Assembly (NCBI RefSeq): GCF_002999335.1
Contig: NW_020312239.1
Coordinates: forward strand, 1-32,877
Length of the DNA stretch: 32,877 nt
Origin: Cyclospora cayetanensis
Lineage: Eukaryota; Apicomplexa; Conoidasida; Eucoccidiorida; Eimeriidae
Direction: 5' to 3'
The notes under the pieces were generated by a model, which worked only from the letters and a program-made list of their open reading frames with translations, had not been told where the DNA came from and searched no databases. A program made the translations under genes and the position numbers. Positions 1 to 11,600 of this stretch are shown here, one piece after another; within the stretch, counting starts at the first letter, position 1; the number at the start of each line of letters is the position of its first letter.

Positions 1-197
1 GATAGCAGAAAGTACAAACGAGCAGTAGATCAAACGAAAAGAAAGCAACACAAAACAACAAAAAAAACAAGCGAAAAAGACAGATGAAAACAAAAAGACC
101 TCTAAAAAAAACAAAACATACACATACTAAAACACATACACACACATAAACACACACACACACACACAGATATATATATATATATATACACACACAG

Positions 198-258
<61 letters not shown>

Positions 259-380
259 TACATACACACATACAGACAGACACATACACACACACACATG
301 CAAACACATGCAAACAAACAGAGAGATATATAGCCAGCAAGAGACTCTTCAAGCCAGCGTGCGACTACGTCTGAACTTAC
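1..380 (-). other. Intron 4 of giant gene (partial, runs off left edge)
   Basis: The intron begins at GTAAGT on the minus strand (380-375). It is A-rich on the plus strand at 1-120 and contains a mixed CA/TA microsatellite. No acceptor or exon is seen before position 1, so the intron is at least 380 nt. The small open frames here are translations of the dinucleotide repeat. Confidence 0.7.
131..308. repeat. CA/TA dinucleotide microsatellite
   Basis: A near-pure CA run lies at about 195-254, preceded by a TA run near 170-188 and flanked by degenerate CACATA units. It sits in intron 4 of the giant gene. Confidence 0.9.
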
Positions 381-1026
381 CTCTGTACGTCACTGCAGCT
401 GCAAAGGGAGATACTCGCACGAAGCGGAAGTACACCCCCAATCCAGGATCCTGCGGCTGCTGATGCTGCAAAAACTGCTGCGTTTTGTACAGCGATCGTT
501 TTCCAGCATCCCCTGCTGCTGCCGCTTCTACCGAGCGCTGGTGCGCAGCTGCAGGGGGGGCAAGGGAAGCGTTGGATGTCTTAGAGCCACCTTGAAAAGC
601 AAACCAGCAACACGATAAACGCAGCAGGAGGTAGGCAGACAGGCAGGCACTGCCATGACAGTTTCTAACGACACATCTGGAAACATAGAGCACACACGCT
701 GCATAGAGCTGGAAAAAAGAAAGACACAGCTCACGTGTAAGGTGCACTAAGTCTTCCTGCGCTGTACCGGCAGTTTTAGGGGCGCTCCCCCCAGAGGTTC
801 CACTGAGTGTTGCGACGTTTTCACTGGATGCTTGTGGTACTAATGCGGTTACTGCTCCAGAGGGAGCGACAGAACCTGCCCATTTGAGCGAAGGAGCGAG
901 CAAAGCCACAGCATCGACTGCCTGGGGAGAAGCTGGGGGGAAGAAAAAGGTGTACAGACACTCGACGAACGTCGGCGTAACTGACACCCTGACAGGATCG
1001 ATGTGCAGCAGCAAATAATCAAACAC
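381..1026 (-). CDS. Exon 4 of giant BLTP-like gene (residues 4737-4951 and on), partial gene
   Basis: The acceptor is a strong pyrimidine tract ending GCTGCTCAG/GTG (1027/1026). The donor is the canonical ACAGAG/GTAAGT (381/380), leaving phase 1. This exon holds the most recognisable family signals: HIDPVRVSVTPTFVEC followed by LYTFFFP near its start, and YFRFVRVSPFAAAVTYRG at its end. Both resemble the final conserved blocks of BLTP2/SABRE/FMP27-type proteins. At least one more exon must lie beyond the left edge. A low-complexity Ala/Gln/Ser segment separates the two motifs. Confidence 0.72.
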
Positions 1027-2888
1027 CTGAGCAGCAGAAACATAGCAAGAAAGAGGTCGTCTTCGCGCAAACCCGCCGTGAGAACTTAATGGGAAGAGCA
1101 TGTGTGGCGAAGTTGTGAGCCAGTAGCAGTAGCACCAGTAGCAGTGGCAGCAGTAGCAGTAGCAGTAGCACCAGTAGCAGTAGCACCAGTAGCATTAGCA
1201 GTAGCAGCATTAGCAGTAGCACCAGTAGCAGTAGCAGCATTAGCAGTAGCAGCATTAGCAGTAGCACCAGTAGCAGTAGCACCAGTAGCAGCATTAGCAG
1301 TAGCACCAGTAGCACCAGTAGCAGCATTAGCAGTAGCACCAGTAGCACCAGTAGCAGTAGCAGCAAAAGAGTAGCAGACATGGAAGAGAAGCACCTGGAA
1401 TCTTCCGCATTCGAGGACGACAAATCTGTGGCTGCAGCGGAGCGATACTGCATGCGCAGAGAGTCGATGCGAGAGGCCTTCTTTCTGTTTCCACATATCA
1501 ACAACGCCGTCTGAGCCTCCCCATCCTTCTTCTCCCGCAGGAGCAGCTGCCACGGAAGTCTCATTTATGTGCTGCCGCTGCTGAGGCTGCTGCAGTTCGA
1601 AGAGAGGAGACATTACACGCAAGGCTGTGAGCCCAGGAGGAAGCACTAAGCCTAAAAAATACGATACTGTGAAGGCTGGCTTGGAAAGCTGCATGTGGCG
1701 ATCCTCATGGATTCCCCGCTGCGTCGCTTGTTTGAATTGCTGCTGCAGCACTTCCACGTGGTGCTGCTCTGAGCGCTGCGTCTGCTCTCGGTGGGGGGAT
1801 GTCTCTGACAGCTGAGGCTGTTGCACAACATGCTGAGGCTGTTGCACAACATGCTGAGGCTGTTGCATCCACCCCTGCAGCCGCTGCAGGCCCCACAGCG
1901 CTTGTTGTTTTGTGGCTGTTGCATGCGTATTCTTGCCTGAGGCAGCATGAAAAACTTCGAGTGCTGGGGGAACTGCAGCTTCCCAGAGTGGCATTGCTGC
2001 GTCGCTTGCTCCCCTTGGACGCCTCGCTGCAGCTTCAGCATCGAGACTTCTCGCCTCGGCTGCGGAGGCATCCATCGCTGCAAGAGCAGGCGCAGCATCC
2101 CCGGCGAAGTGCTGTCTCAGCTTCAGGAGCAAAGCGCTGTCACCTTCTGTCGCTGCTTCCGAGGCTGCTGCTGCAACTCCCACCACTCCAGACAGGCTAC
2201 ACGTGCTGCTGCTGCTGCTGCTGCTGCTGCTATTATTACTGCTGCCGAGCAGTCGCTGCTCCCTATCTGGCAGCACTTCTAGAGGTTCCAGGATTGCAGT
2301 CCCCTTGCCCTCGCTGCTGCTGCTGTTGCTGCTGCTGGAGCTGCAGAAGCTGCTGCTGCTGCTGCTGCCTAGGAGCTTGCTGCTGCATGCGCTGTCAAAG
2401 GGGATCCATCCGCTGCTGGGGAGTCGGCTTGGCAACGCGGGAGCTGGGGATGATGCGCCTCCAGATCCGTCGAGTGCGACGATGCTCGAGGCAGCATCCC
2501 CACCATGCGCATGCACGGATCCCTCAGCCTTGTGCGCCACTGGTGCCGCTGCTGCTGCTGCTGCTGCATGCGACACTAGTCGCTGCAGCCGAGCAGCGGG
2601 AAGAGCAGCCGCCGCAGCGGCTGCCGCCGCAGCACGCTGTCGCATGGCAGGGAGCAGCTGCTGCAGCTTGTTGCGCACTCGACTGGCAGCCTTTGCTGGA
2701 CCCCCTCCCTGAGATGCAACTCCAGCAACTGTGTCGATCGAGTACGATGAGGCATGCGTTAGAAGCGCCTCCACATGCTCCCTCGTGGAAGCAGATTCAG
2801 CTTCAGGCTTGCGTGAGACAGCAACAGAGGCTACGACACCTTTACTTCTTTTCTGCAGCTTTCTAGACCACGGCGCTAGACGGTGTTG

Positions 2889-2919
<31 letters not shown>

Positions 2920-5685
2920 TGATGCTGCTGCTGATGCTGCTGCTGATGCTGCTGATGCTGCTGATGCTGCTCACCTGCCGGCCCCGTTGCTGCTGATGTT
3001 CCCGCCGATTTCGAGCGCAAATCGAGCACGCGCCAGTCTGCCAAATCCACTTCGAGATGCAAGTGCCTCTCACCCTGCAGAAGCAGCTGCAGGCTGCCCG
3101 CTGCATCACTGCAGCAGAGGCAACAGAACGGGAGGTTCGTTGAGCCGTGCAGCAACGAGCAGCAAATCTGCAGCGCATCACGCAATTCATAGCAGCACCT
3201 GCAGGGGGTGTGTGTATGTGTGTGGATCTACGAGAATGTATGTGTATGTATGTATGTATGTATGTATGTATGTGTATGTGTAGGTGTAGGTGTATGTATG
3301 TGTGTATGTATGTATGTGTGTGTGTGTATCTGCGAGGATGTATGTGTATGTATGTATGTGTGTATGTGTGTGGGTCTGCGAGAATGTGTGTGTGTATGTA
3401 TGCATGTATGTGTATGTATGTATGTGTATATATGTGTATGTATGTATGTATGTATGTATGTATATGTGCATGTATGTGTGTATGTATGTATGTACGTGTA
3501 TGTGTATGTATGTGTATGTATGTGTATGTATGTATGTATGTATGTGTATGTGCATGTATGTATGTATGTATGTATGTATGTATGTGTGTATGTGCGTGTC
3601 AACGAGGATGTGTCTGTGTGTATGTGTCTGTGTGCATGTATGTGTGTGCACAAATGCGTGTATGTGTATGTATGGGTGTGTCTAAGAGGTATGTCTAGCA
3701 TTTTATGTGCAAGGCGTTTTGTCTGAAGTGCCGAACTCTTCCCCGGAAACTCTGGAGTGTCTCTTTTGGGGGTTGGGGAGGCTTGCGAAAAACACGTACT
3801 TCTTCAAGCAGGAGACTGACGGAAATCTGGCGACGTTGCTGCTTTTGCAGGGCCTGCTGCTCTTGCTGCTGCTGCATTTTCTCAGTGGTAGCAGCATCTG
3901 CTGCCTCGTTCTGCTGCGGCTGCTTGAGTCGAATTCGAGAAGCAGCAGCTGCAGTGTCTCCGGCTAGCTGGGCTAGGCCTCCTCCCTCGGAAGCCTCCTC
4001 TGCCAGAAACGCATGCAAAAGCTTTCGTGCAGCAGAGGGTCGAACTCGTCGTTGTTGCATTAGCGGCACACTTTGCTGCTGCTGGCAAAACTGTTGGGGA
4101 AAGACTTGAGAGCTGCTGCTTTCCAAGGAGCCGAACGGCAAGGCAGTTGTTCTTCCGGCTTTCAAGGGGGGAACGGGGGGTGTATCCATCGACTTTTCCT
4201 GAATCGAGATCGAGCTAGACTCCCTCTCTACGCCACAGCCTGCGTGCTGATGCGACTTTCCTCCCTGCCCCCCTCCGAAATTCCCCGCTGCAACTGCTTC
4301 CCCCGATTGCCTCCTGCTGATGCTGCACGCCAGCAGCATGCGGTGCAGCAGCTCCTGAAGCATGGCGAAGCTCTCCGCGTTCACGGCAAAGAGACACTTG
4401 CCGCAGAAAAGCCGACTGCTGCAGTCCAACTGAGGCAGCGACATCTCAAGGAGACACGACGTTTCTGTCAAACAAAGCACAGGCTTCAGCAGTTGTGGGA
4501 TCGCTGCTGTCGCGACAGCAGCGATCCCACAACTGCTGTTCCCACCCCACACTCCTTCATGTTGTTGCTGTTGTTGCTGTTGCTGCTGTTGTTGTTGTTG
4601 TTGCTGTTGTTGCTGTTGTTGCTGTTGTTGTTGCTGTTGCTGTTGTTGCTGCTGTTCTCGCTGCTGCTGTTGTTGCTGCTGTTTCTCGCTTGTGGGGATG
4701 CCGCCGGAGGGCAGCAGCAGACCGGACCCTCGGCTGCTGCTGCTGCTGCTGCTGCTGCAGCTGCATACACTGCGACGTGCCGTCTCTCGAGGTGTCTCGA
4801 CATCCTCATCATGTGGTGGTGTTGTTGCTAAGGGAGATGATCGCACCGACTCGCTGTCGCTGCTCGTAAGATTGACGGATGCGAGTTGCTCATGCATCAC
4901 GAAGCGGAAAGGCCCCTTGTTGCTGCTACCCCGCTGAACGTTCCTCTGAAATGAAGCACTTGAGGGAGCAGCAAGCGGCAGATGCCACAACAAGCCTGCC
5001 ACATGAAGCGATCCTACAGATCCGCACACCGGTCCAAGGCGACATATGACGTCTACGAGCAGCACGTGGTGTCGCTCGCAGAGGCTATGGGAGGCAGTCG
5101 CCGTCGCGATTGTTTCCGCAGCAGCCTCCAGACGCGCTTTCGCAACGGCGTGCGGAGTGGAGAGGACCAACTGAGCTGTCTGTACACCCGAGAGGGCAGC
5201 GCGCAACTCGCTGCTGCTTCGGCTGCTGTAGGTGTGCTGCAGCAGTTCTATCGGCGCACAAAAGGCAGGTTCGTGCTCGGGGAGCGGCAGCGCTAGGAGA
5301 GATGGAAGTACTTCTGCAGCTGCCACTACTTCCTCGCTTCCCCAGTCCGGTGTACAGACACTCCAGGGAGTGCTGCAGCCTCCGCGCTGCTGCAGCCTCC
5401 GGGGAGCCTGCGGATCGCTTTTGCAGCGGCTCGTGCTGGAGACTGCTTCTTCGCCCCACTTCTTGTAGCCTGCATGGGAGTCGGTGCGACTGTCTGAAGG
5501 GTGTTGCTGAGGAGTAGCTCTCGGGGGTGCTCCGCTTGCTGCTGCAGTCCACGCGGAAGAAGAAGAAGTAGCAGTGGCACGCGCTTGCTCGTCGCACTGG
5601 TGCTGTCCACTCAAGCCTGAGGCGTCTTCTCCTGATAACTGCATTTCCACTGCTGCTCCTGCTGCTGTTGCGCCAGAAGCAGCAG

Positions 5686-5745
<60 letters not shown>

Positions 5746-8205
5746 CTAGCCGCTCATTGTCTGTCCACATAGAGTCCGCCAGTCGCGCATGCTGCTGCAG
5801 CAGCGGGTTGCAATCGACAGCCATGGAAGAAGAAATGGAGCATTCTACTCCAGCTTTTGCGTCACCGTCTCCCGTTGCTGCTGCTTGTGTCACGCCTGCA
5901 GAGCGACCGACCAAAGAGGTGCTGCGGATACGGTGAATCTGCATCGCAACCTCCTGAAGCAGCTGTTGTTGCTTCCCTCGATGGAGCTCGATGAAGTGCA
6001 CGCTGACTTGGGGGTACGTACACTTGAAGGTGAAATCAAAGACGCCACAGGATACCTGCTTTTGCTGTTTTTGCTGTTTTTGTTGCTGTGCCTCCTCCTG
6101 CTGCCGCAAATCACGATGTCGTTCTTGCTGTGGCTGCTCTTTTTCGCCTTTTTGAGGGGGCAGTAGCAGCTGCAGGTAAGGCTCGAGCTGCTCGCGCGCT
6201 GCCTCTGCAAGATCTAGACATTTCATTGTCAGCGCGAGGCTCGTCGGCGACAGCAGGATAGACGGGCAGTGCAACAGCATGCATGCAGCCTGCTGAGAAT
6301 GACTCTTGTTTTGCTGCCTTGGCCGCTTCTGCAGCTCCGCACGGATTCCTGGAATTCTCAAGACAGGCAGCACGAGGGGTGAAGGGGGTGGAAGGCAGGG
6401 AGGCAGCGTCACTCCCCACATGCGTGAAGCAGCAGCGGCAAACTGCTGCAGTTGCCAGTTCTGCTGCTGCTGCTCGCGCTGCGCATGCGTGTGTCCACTG
6501 CCAGCAGCCTTCTGTCTGCTGCTGGGCGCTCCTTCGCTGCTCGGCTCAAAACTCAGCAGGAGATGCCGCAAAATCACAACGCTCTGCCTCGAAAGATGCA
6601 TCTTCATGTCGGTCCATACATCTGCGGGGGTACAAACGCCTGCTGCTGCTCCTGGAGCGGCGCCTCTTGCGTCATGCGAGGGAGATGGAGCTGTCATCGC
6701 TCGTGCTGCTGCTGCTGCTGCTGCTGCTGCACGTTCCCCTCTTGCAGCGCCTTCTGAGGCGTCAGAAAACGCTTCGTCAGCGGAAGGAGAGAAGAGTGGC
6801 TTGCTGCTGCACAAATCCTGCTGCAGCAAGCCACTCTTCTCTCCTTCCCCCGACCAAGTCTGCAAGCCTTCAAACCACAGGCCATGCTGCTGCTGCAGCT
6901 GGAGAGACACCGCGTCATCTGCAGCAGCAGAGCCTTTTTTCAGCAAGCGGTGCGCTAGCCGCTGCTGCTGTTTGAGCCGCTGCTGCTGTTTGAGCCGCTG
7001 CTGCTGCTCCGGCGCTGGCAGGAGATCAGAGTCGTTGCCTCCTGCTGCACACACCTTGACGTCGCTCTCCTCGCTGCCGCTGCTGCTGCTCCTGCTGCTG
7101 CTCCTGCTGCTCTTGCTGCTCTTGCTGCTGCTCCTGCTGCTGCTGCTCCTGCTGCTGCTGCCGTCAGCGTTTCCCCCCCAATCTGAGGCGCTTTTGCTGC
7201 GGAGGCTAGCAATACCTTTCCGCCACAGTTTAACAGGGCAGACACCCCCCGTTCGATGATGCTGAGAATTCTGCCGTGGAGACTTTCCAAGCAAAAATTC
7301 GTCTCCTCGTCTGCTTTCCAGCACTGCCTCGCGGAAAGCGGAAGTTTCCCCTTGTCTCACTGCCTCCCTCGAGGGCGCCGAGTCTGAACGTTCCGTGGTG
7401 TCTTCTGCCTTCTTGAGGGGATCACTATTATCATTCTTGCGAAAAGGCAGCCTCTGCGCCCCCCCCCCCCGCTTGCCATCCTCCGTCTGACGGCTCTCGG
7501 CAAGCCGCCTCGGCAGCGTCAGCATCTCGTGCAGCTCTGCTGCAGAGACACTGCACCGCGCAAGATCGCATTTCGCATGCAAGTCTCTTGCCGAGACTTT
7601 CAGCCGAACGGCAATGTCTGCCTGTCCACGCAGCTCCCTGTACATCCTCACGAACCAGCCCGCTTGCTGAGGATCGTGCACTCGCGCTGGCTGCTTCTCC
7701 TGCTGCTGGGGAGGTGAGGAAGCCACTGAAGCGGAGGCAGCAGCAGCGAGCGAAGTCTTGCCTCTCCTGCCAAGAAGAAGCTGCATCACGAGCAGCGCAT
7801 GCGCGGGGGTAATGTTTAAGGTCAGCTGCTGGTGTTGCGGCTTATTCTCGTGTCTCGACGCTGGCGAAAAATTGCGTTTGTCGTGATTCTCAGAGTTCAT
7901 CTGCTGCTCCTCGGGGGGAACGTCTCCCCGGATGCCTCTGAGGTACAACTGAAAATCCGTCTTCATCTGCTGCTGCGACTGCTGCCTCTCCTGCTCCTTC
8001 TTGCACACGAGAGACAGTCTTGCACACCCCCGAGCCAGCTGCAGCAGCGGCTGCTCCTCAGCACTATCCAGAATTGCATCCTCTGCTGAGGAACTGAAGA
8101 CGGTAGAACGAATACCCTCCTGCAGCTGCAGCATGCAGTCGAGAGACAGAAACTGCGGCAGCACAGTGCTGTTGCAGCCCCTCTTCTTTTCCGCAGGCGC
8201 TGTAC

Positions 8206-8247
<42 letters not shown>

Positions 8248-8593
8248 GCGTAGGTGAAGCTAGCCGCTCGCCACCACCGTCTTCCCCCGCAACAGCAGCC
8301 CCCGCTGCTGCTGCTGCTGCTGCTGCCTCATATCGCAGACTCGTACGGAGGTAGAGAGCTGGCAGGAGCAGCCGCAGCAGCACGAGGTTACTCCTAGAAA
8401 ACTCAATACGCAGACCGCTAAGCACACGCACTTCGATGTGCTGCTGCAGCTTGTACGGCTGCTGCTGCTGAGTTTGCTGCTGCTGACTTTGCTGCTGCTG
8501 AGTTTGCTGCTGCTGCTGCAGGTCCCTGTCACACGGTGCAACATTGTTAGCGCTTCCCATGCTGCTGTACGTACTGCTGCCGCAGCCACATAA

Positions 8594-8626
<33 letters not shown>

Positions 8627-11600
8627 ACTGGTACTGCTGCTGGTACTGCTGCTGCTACTGCTACTGCTGCTGCTACTGCTGCTCCCTTCGCTCGTGCAAG
8701 CGGCATGCTCCGCAGCAACAACAGTAGCCGCAGCCGCAAAGGCCTCTCGCGCAGACCTATCAAAAACTTCTTGATCCCACGCAGAGGCAGCAGCGACAGC
8801 CGTAGCAGCAGCATCAGCCACACTACACATAAAGCGGATGGTGAGGTTTTTAGGCTGAAGCAGAAGCATGCGCTTTGTTGCCTCGCTGACGGTAGCGCCA
8901 TTGTTGCCGCTGCTGCTCGAAGGCGTCCGCCCGCCTGCTGCTGCTGCCGCCAGCTCACAAGAAATGCAGTGTACATCCACCTGCTCGGAAGAAAGCAGCA
9001 GCACAGGCAGATGCTGCTCCCGTTGAGATGCTTCAGTGCCAGAGCATCCTAGCGGCCTAGCAAGCGTGAGGTAGCTTCTCCGCAGCCGCACCAAATGCTG
9101 CCGCAGCAGACGTCTGTCCTCCTGCTGCTGCAGCTGCTGCTCCTGCGCATGCTGCTGCCCCTGCTGCTTCTGGAAATCGAAAAGCAGCAGCTCAAGATGC
9201 TGCATGCGCAGCTGCAAAGTGCGCGTAGCAGCGCATGCGGGAGCGGGAGGCATTTGAACTGCAGCCTCACTTGCTGCTGCAACTAGGGCTGCACGTCTGA
9301 AGTCATCTACGCACACGGCAAGTGTCTCGAGCCGAGCAGCTACAACTGGAGTGTACGCACACCCCCGTCCGCCGCTGCTGCACTGGCTGCTGCTGCTGCT
9401 GCGGGTGGTGCTGCTCCGCTGCTGCGATTGCTGCTGCTGCGTTGGCTGCTGCTGCGAAGGTGAAGGCCGGAAGCTACAGCTCCCTACAGCTCGCCATGAA
9501 GACATATCCACTGTAGCTGGTTGCTGCTGCAGTTTCCACAGCAGCACCTGCTGCACAGGCAGCTGCTTCGCCGCTGACGCAGTAGCTACACGAAATTCCT
9601 TATCCGCAAAGGGACAGAGCGAGGCTTCCAACAAGCCGACTTCCTCGTCGTCATCATCCTCCTGATGCTCTTGCTTCTGATGCTGCTTTTGCATCTCCTG
9701 CTGCTGCTCCTCCTCCTGCTGCTGCTGCTCTTGCATCTCCTGCTGCTGCTGCTCCTCCTGCTGCTGCTGCTCTTGCATCTCCTGCTGCTGCTGCTCTTGC
9801 ATCTCCTGCTGCTGCTTCTCCTCCCGCTGCTGCTGCTCTTGCATCTCCTGCTGCTGCTTCTCCTCCCGCTGCTGCTGCTCTTGCATCTCCTGCTGCTGCT
9901 TCTCCTCCCGCTGCTGCTGCTCTTGCATCTCCTGCTGCTGCTTCTCCTCCTGCTGCTGCTGCTCTTGCATCTCCTCCTCCCCCTCTTGCTGCTTGCCCCC
10001 TATTGATAGGCCGCTGTGTCTAGACGCCAGGGTACTGCGAATGCAGCTGAGACTGTCGAGCATGCAGCTGCTGCTAGATTCGCGCAAGCTTGCAGCAGTA
10101 CACTCCAGCAGCGCCTGTCGCCCTTGCTGTGCACCCCAGTCGTGCCAAGCCTCTTCGCTGCGCTTGCAACACCAGTCATTGCTGCTGCTTATGCTGCTGC
10201 CGCTGCATATGCTGCTGCCTTCCGAAGCCGTTGGAGCACCTGCCTCCCTTGTCTCCTCCAAGCCTTCTTGCGTGCTGAGCGCCTTGTAACCACCCGAACG
10301 ACCCCCTTTGCTGCAATTGCAGTCGCTGCTGCAACTGCAGTCATCTCTCTCTGCCGAAGAGGCTTCCACCGGAAATTCCAGGAGAGGTTCAAGTGCTTTC
10401 TTCTTCTTGTTCTTGCGCGCGGCAGCACCTGCAGCTGCTGCTGCAGCTGCTGCTGTCGCTCCTCTCCGCCACAGACACGCAGCGTACACCCGCGAAAAAC
10501 ACAGATACACTGGTACTGCATCCACAGGAGTGCCATGGCCGTCTCTAGCAGCAGCAGCTGCTGCTGCTGCTGCAGGAGAAAGGATGCGTTGAGGCTCGCA
10601 GCAGCTGCAGGGAGCAAGCCGGCCAGAAGCAAGAGACGCCGTTTTGTGCTGCAGCAGCTGCTGATGATACGTGACTGTAGAATTGGCGATTTGCCGAACG
10701 AGGGGTCCCACACCATGAGCTGCGGCTGCAATCGCGTCTGCAAGAAATTCGCCACGTAGGCACTGCGTGTATACAGCTCGCACACCTTCCACAAACACGC
10801 AGATCCACTGCTGTGGCGGCTGCAGATACACCGCATTCCGCGCGTCTGGAGGTTCCAGCGCCAGCGGCCTGCGGTGTACAGACACCCGGATTTTCTCGCC
10901 GCTGAAGAGGGGCGGCATCGCTTTCACGACACCTGCCGCGAGTTGTTGCAGCTTTCCGCCGCTTCGTCTCCGCCGTTGGAGGGGTTGGCGCTTCTCCTCA
11001 GGTGAAGGCTTCTCCCCCTGCTGCGCAGCGAGGAGGAAGCGCACTTGAGAGGAGCCTAAAAGCACATCTATGTGAGGCAGAGGCGTGTTGTCTCCCTCTC
11101 GTCGAACTGCGTCGGAAGGGGGGGGTTGGTGCTGCCCCCGCAGCACCTGCGTCTTCTTCAGCCGCGGCTCAGCTTCAGTCTGATCCTGCAGCTCTTGCTG
11201 CGTCTGCCGATGCTGGCGCTCTGCGACAGCATGCTCTCCTGAAAGATACTGCGCATACGGCTGCTGCACCTGCTGACTGCGGTGCAGCTCTTGTTGCGCT
11301 AAGAGGTGCAGCCGTGCTGGCGTTGGCTTCAAGGCTACCGGATAAATGTTGACTGTAAGACCCCCTTTCGATTCTGCAAGAAAGTGGGGGGAGACTCGCG
11401 CTGAGACGCTGCCGACGCGAATACGCAGCACTGGATCTGGGTTGCTTGGTGACCGTTCGTCCTGCAGCATGCAAGAGACGCGCGCAGACAGAGAGGGAGT
11501 GAGACGCACACACAGAGAGTTGTCTTGCACCTGCTGCGGTAGTTGTAGTTGTTGCTGCTGCCGTATTTGTAGTTGTAGCTTTCGTTGTTGCTGCTCCTAC

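Noticed and set aside
1799..2866. Plus-strand 355-codon frame opposite exon 3
   Set aside because: It is a Cys/Leu/His-rich translation of CTG repeats antisense to a well-supported coding exon.
3187..3726. Six overlapping open frames of Tyr-Val-Cys or Thr-His-Ile composition
   Set aside because: They are pure translation of the TATG/TG satellite in intron 2.
4073..10759. Several plus-strand Leu-, Ala- or Ser-rich frames of 100-317 codons
   Set aside because: All are antisense to exon 2 of the giant gene and owe their length to stop-free CTG runs.
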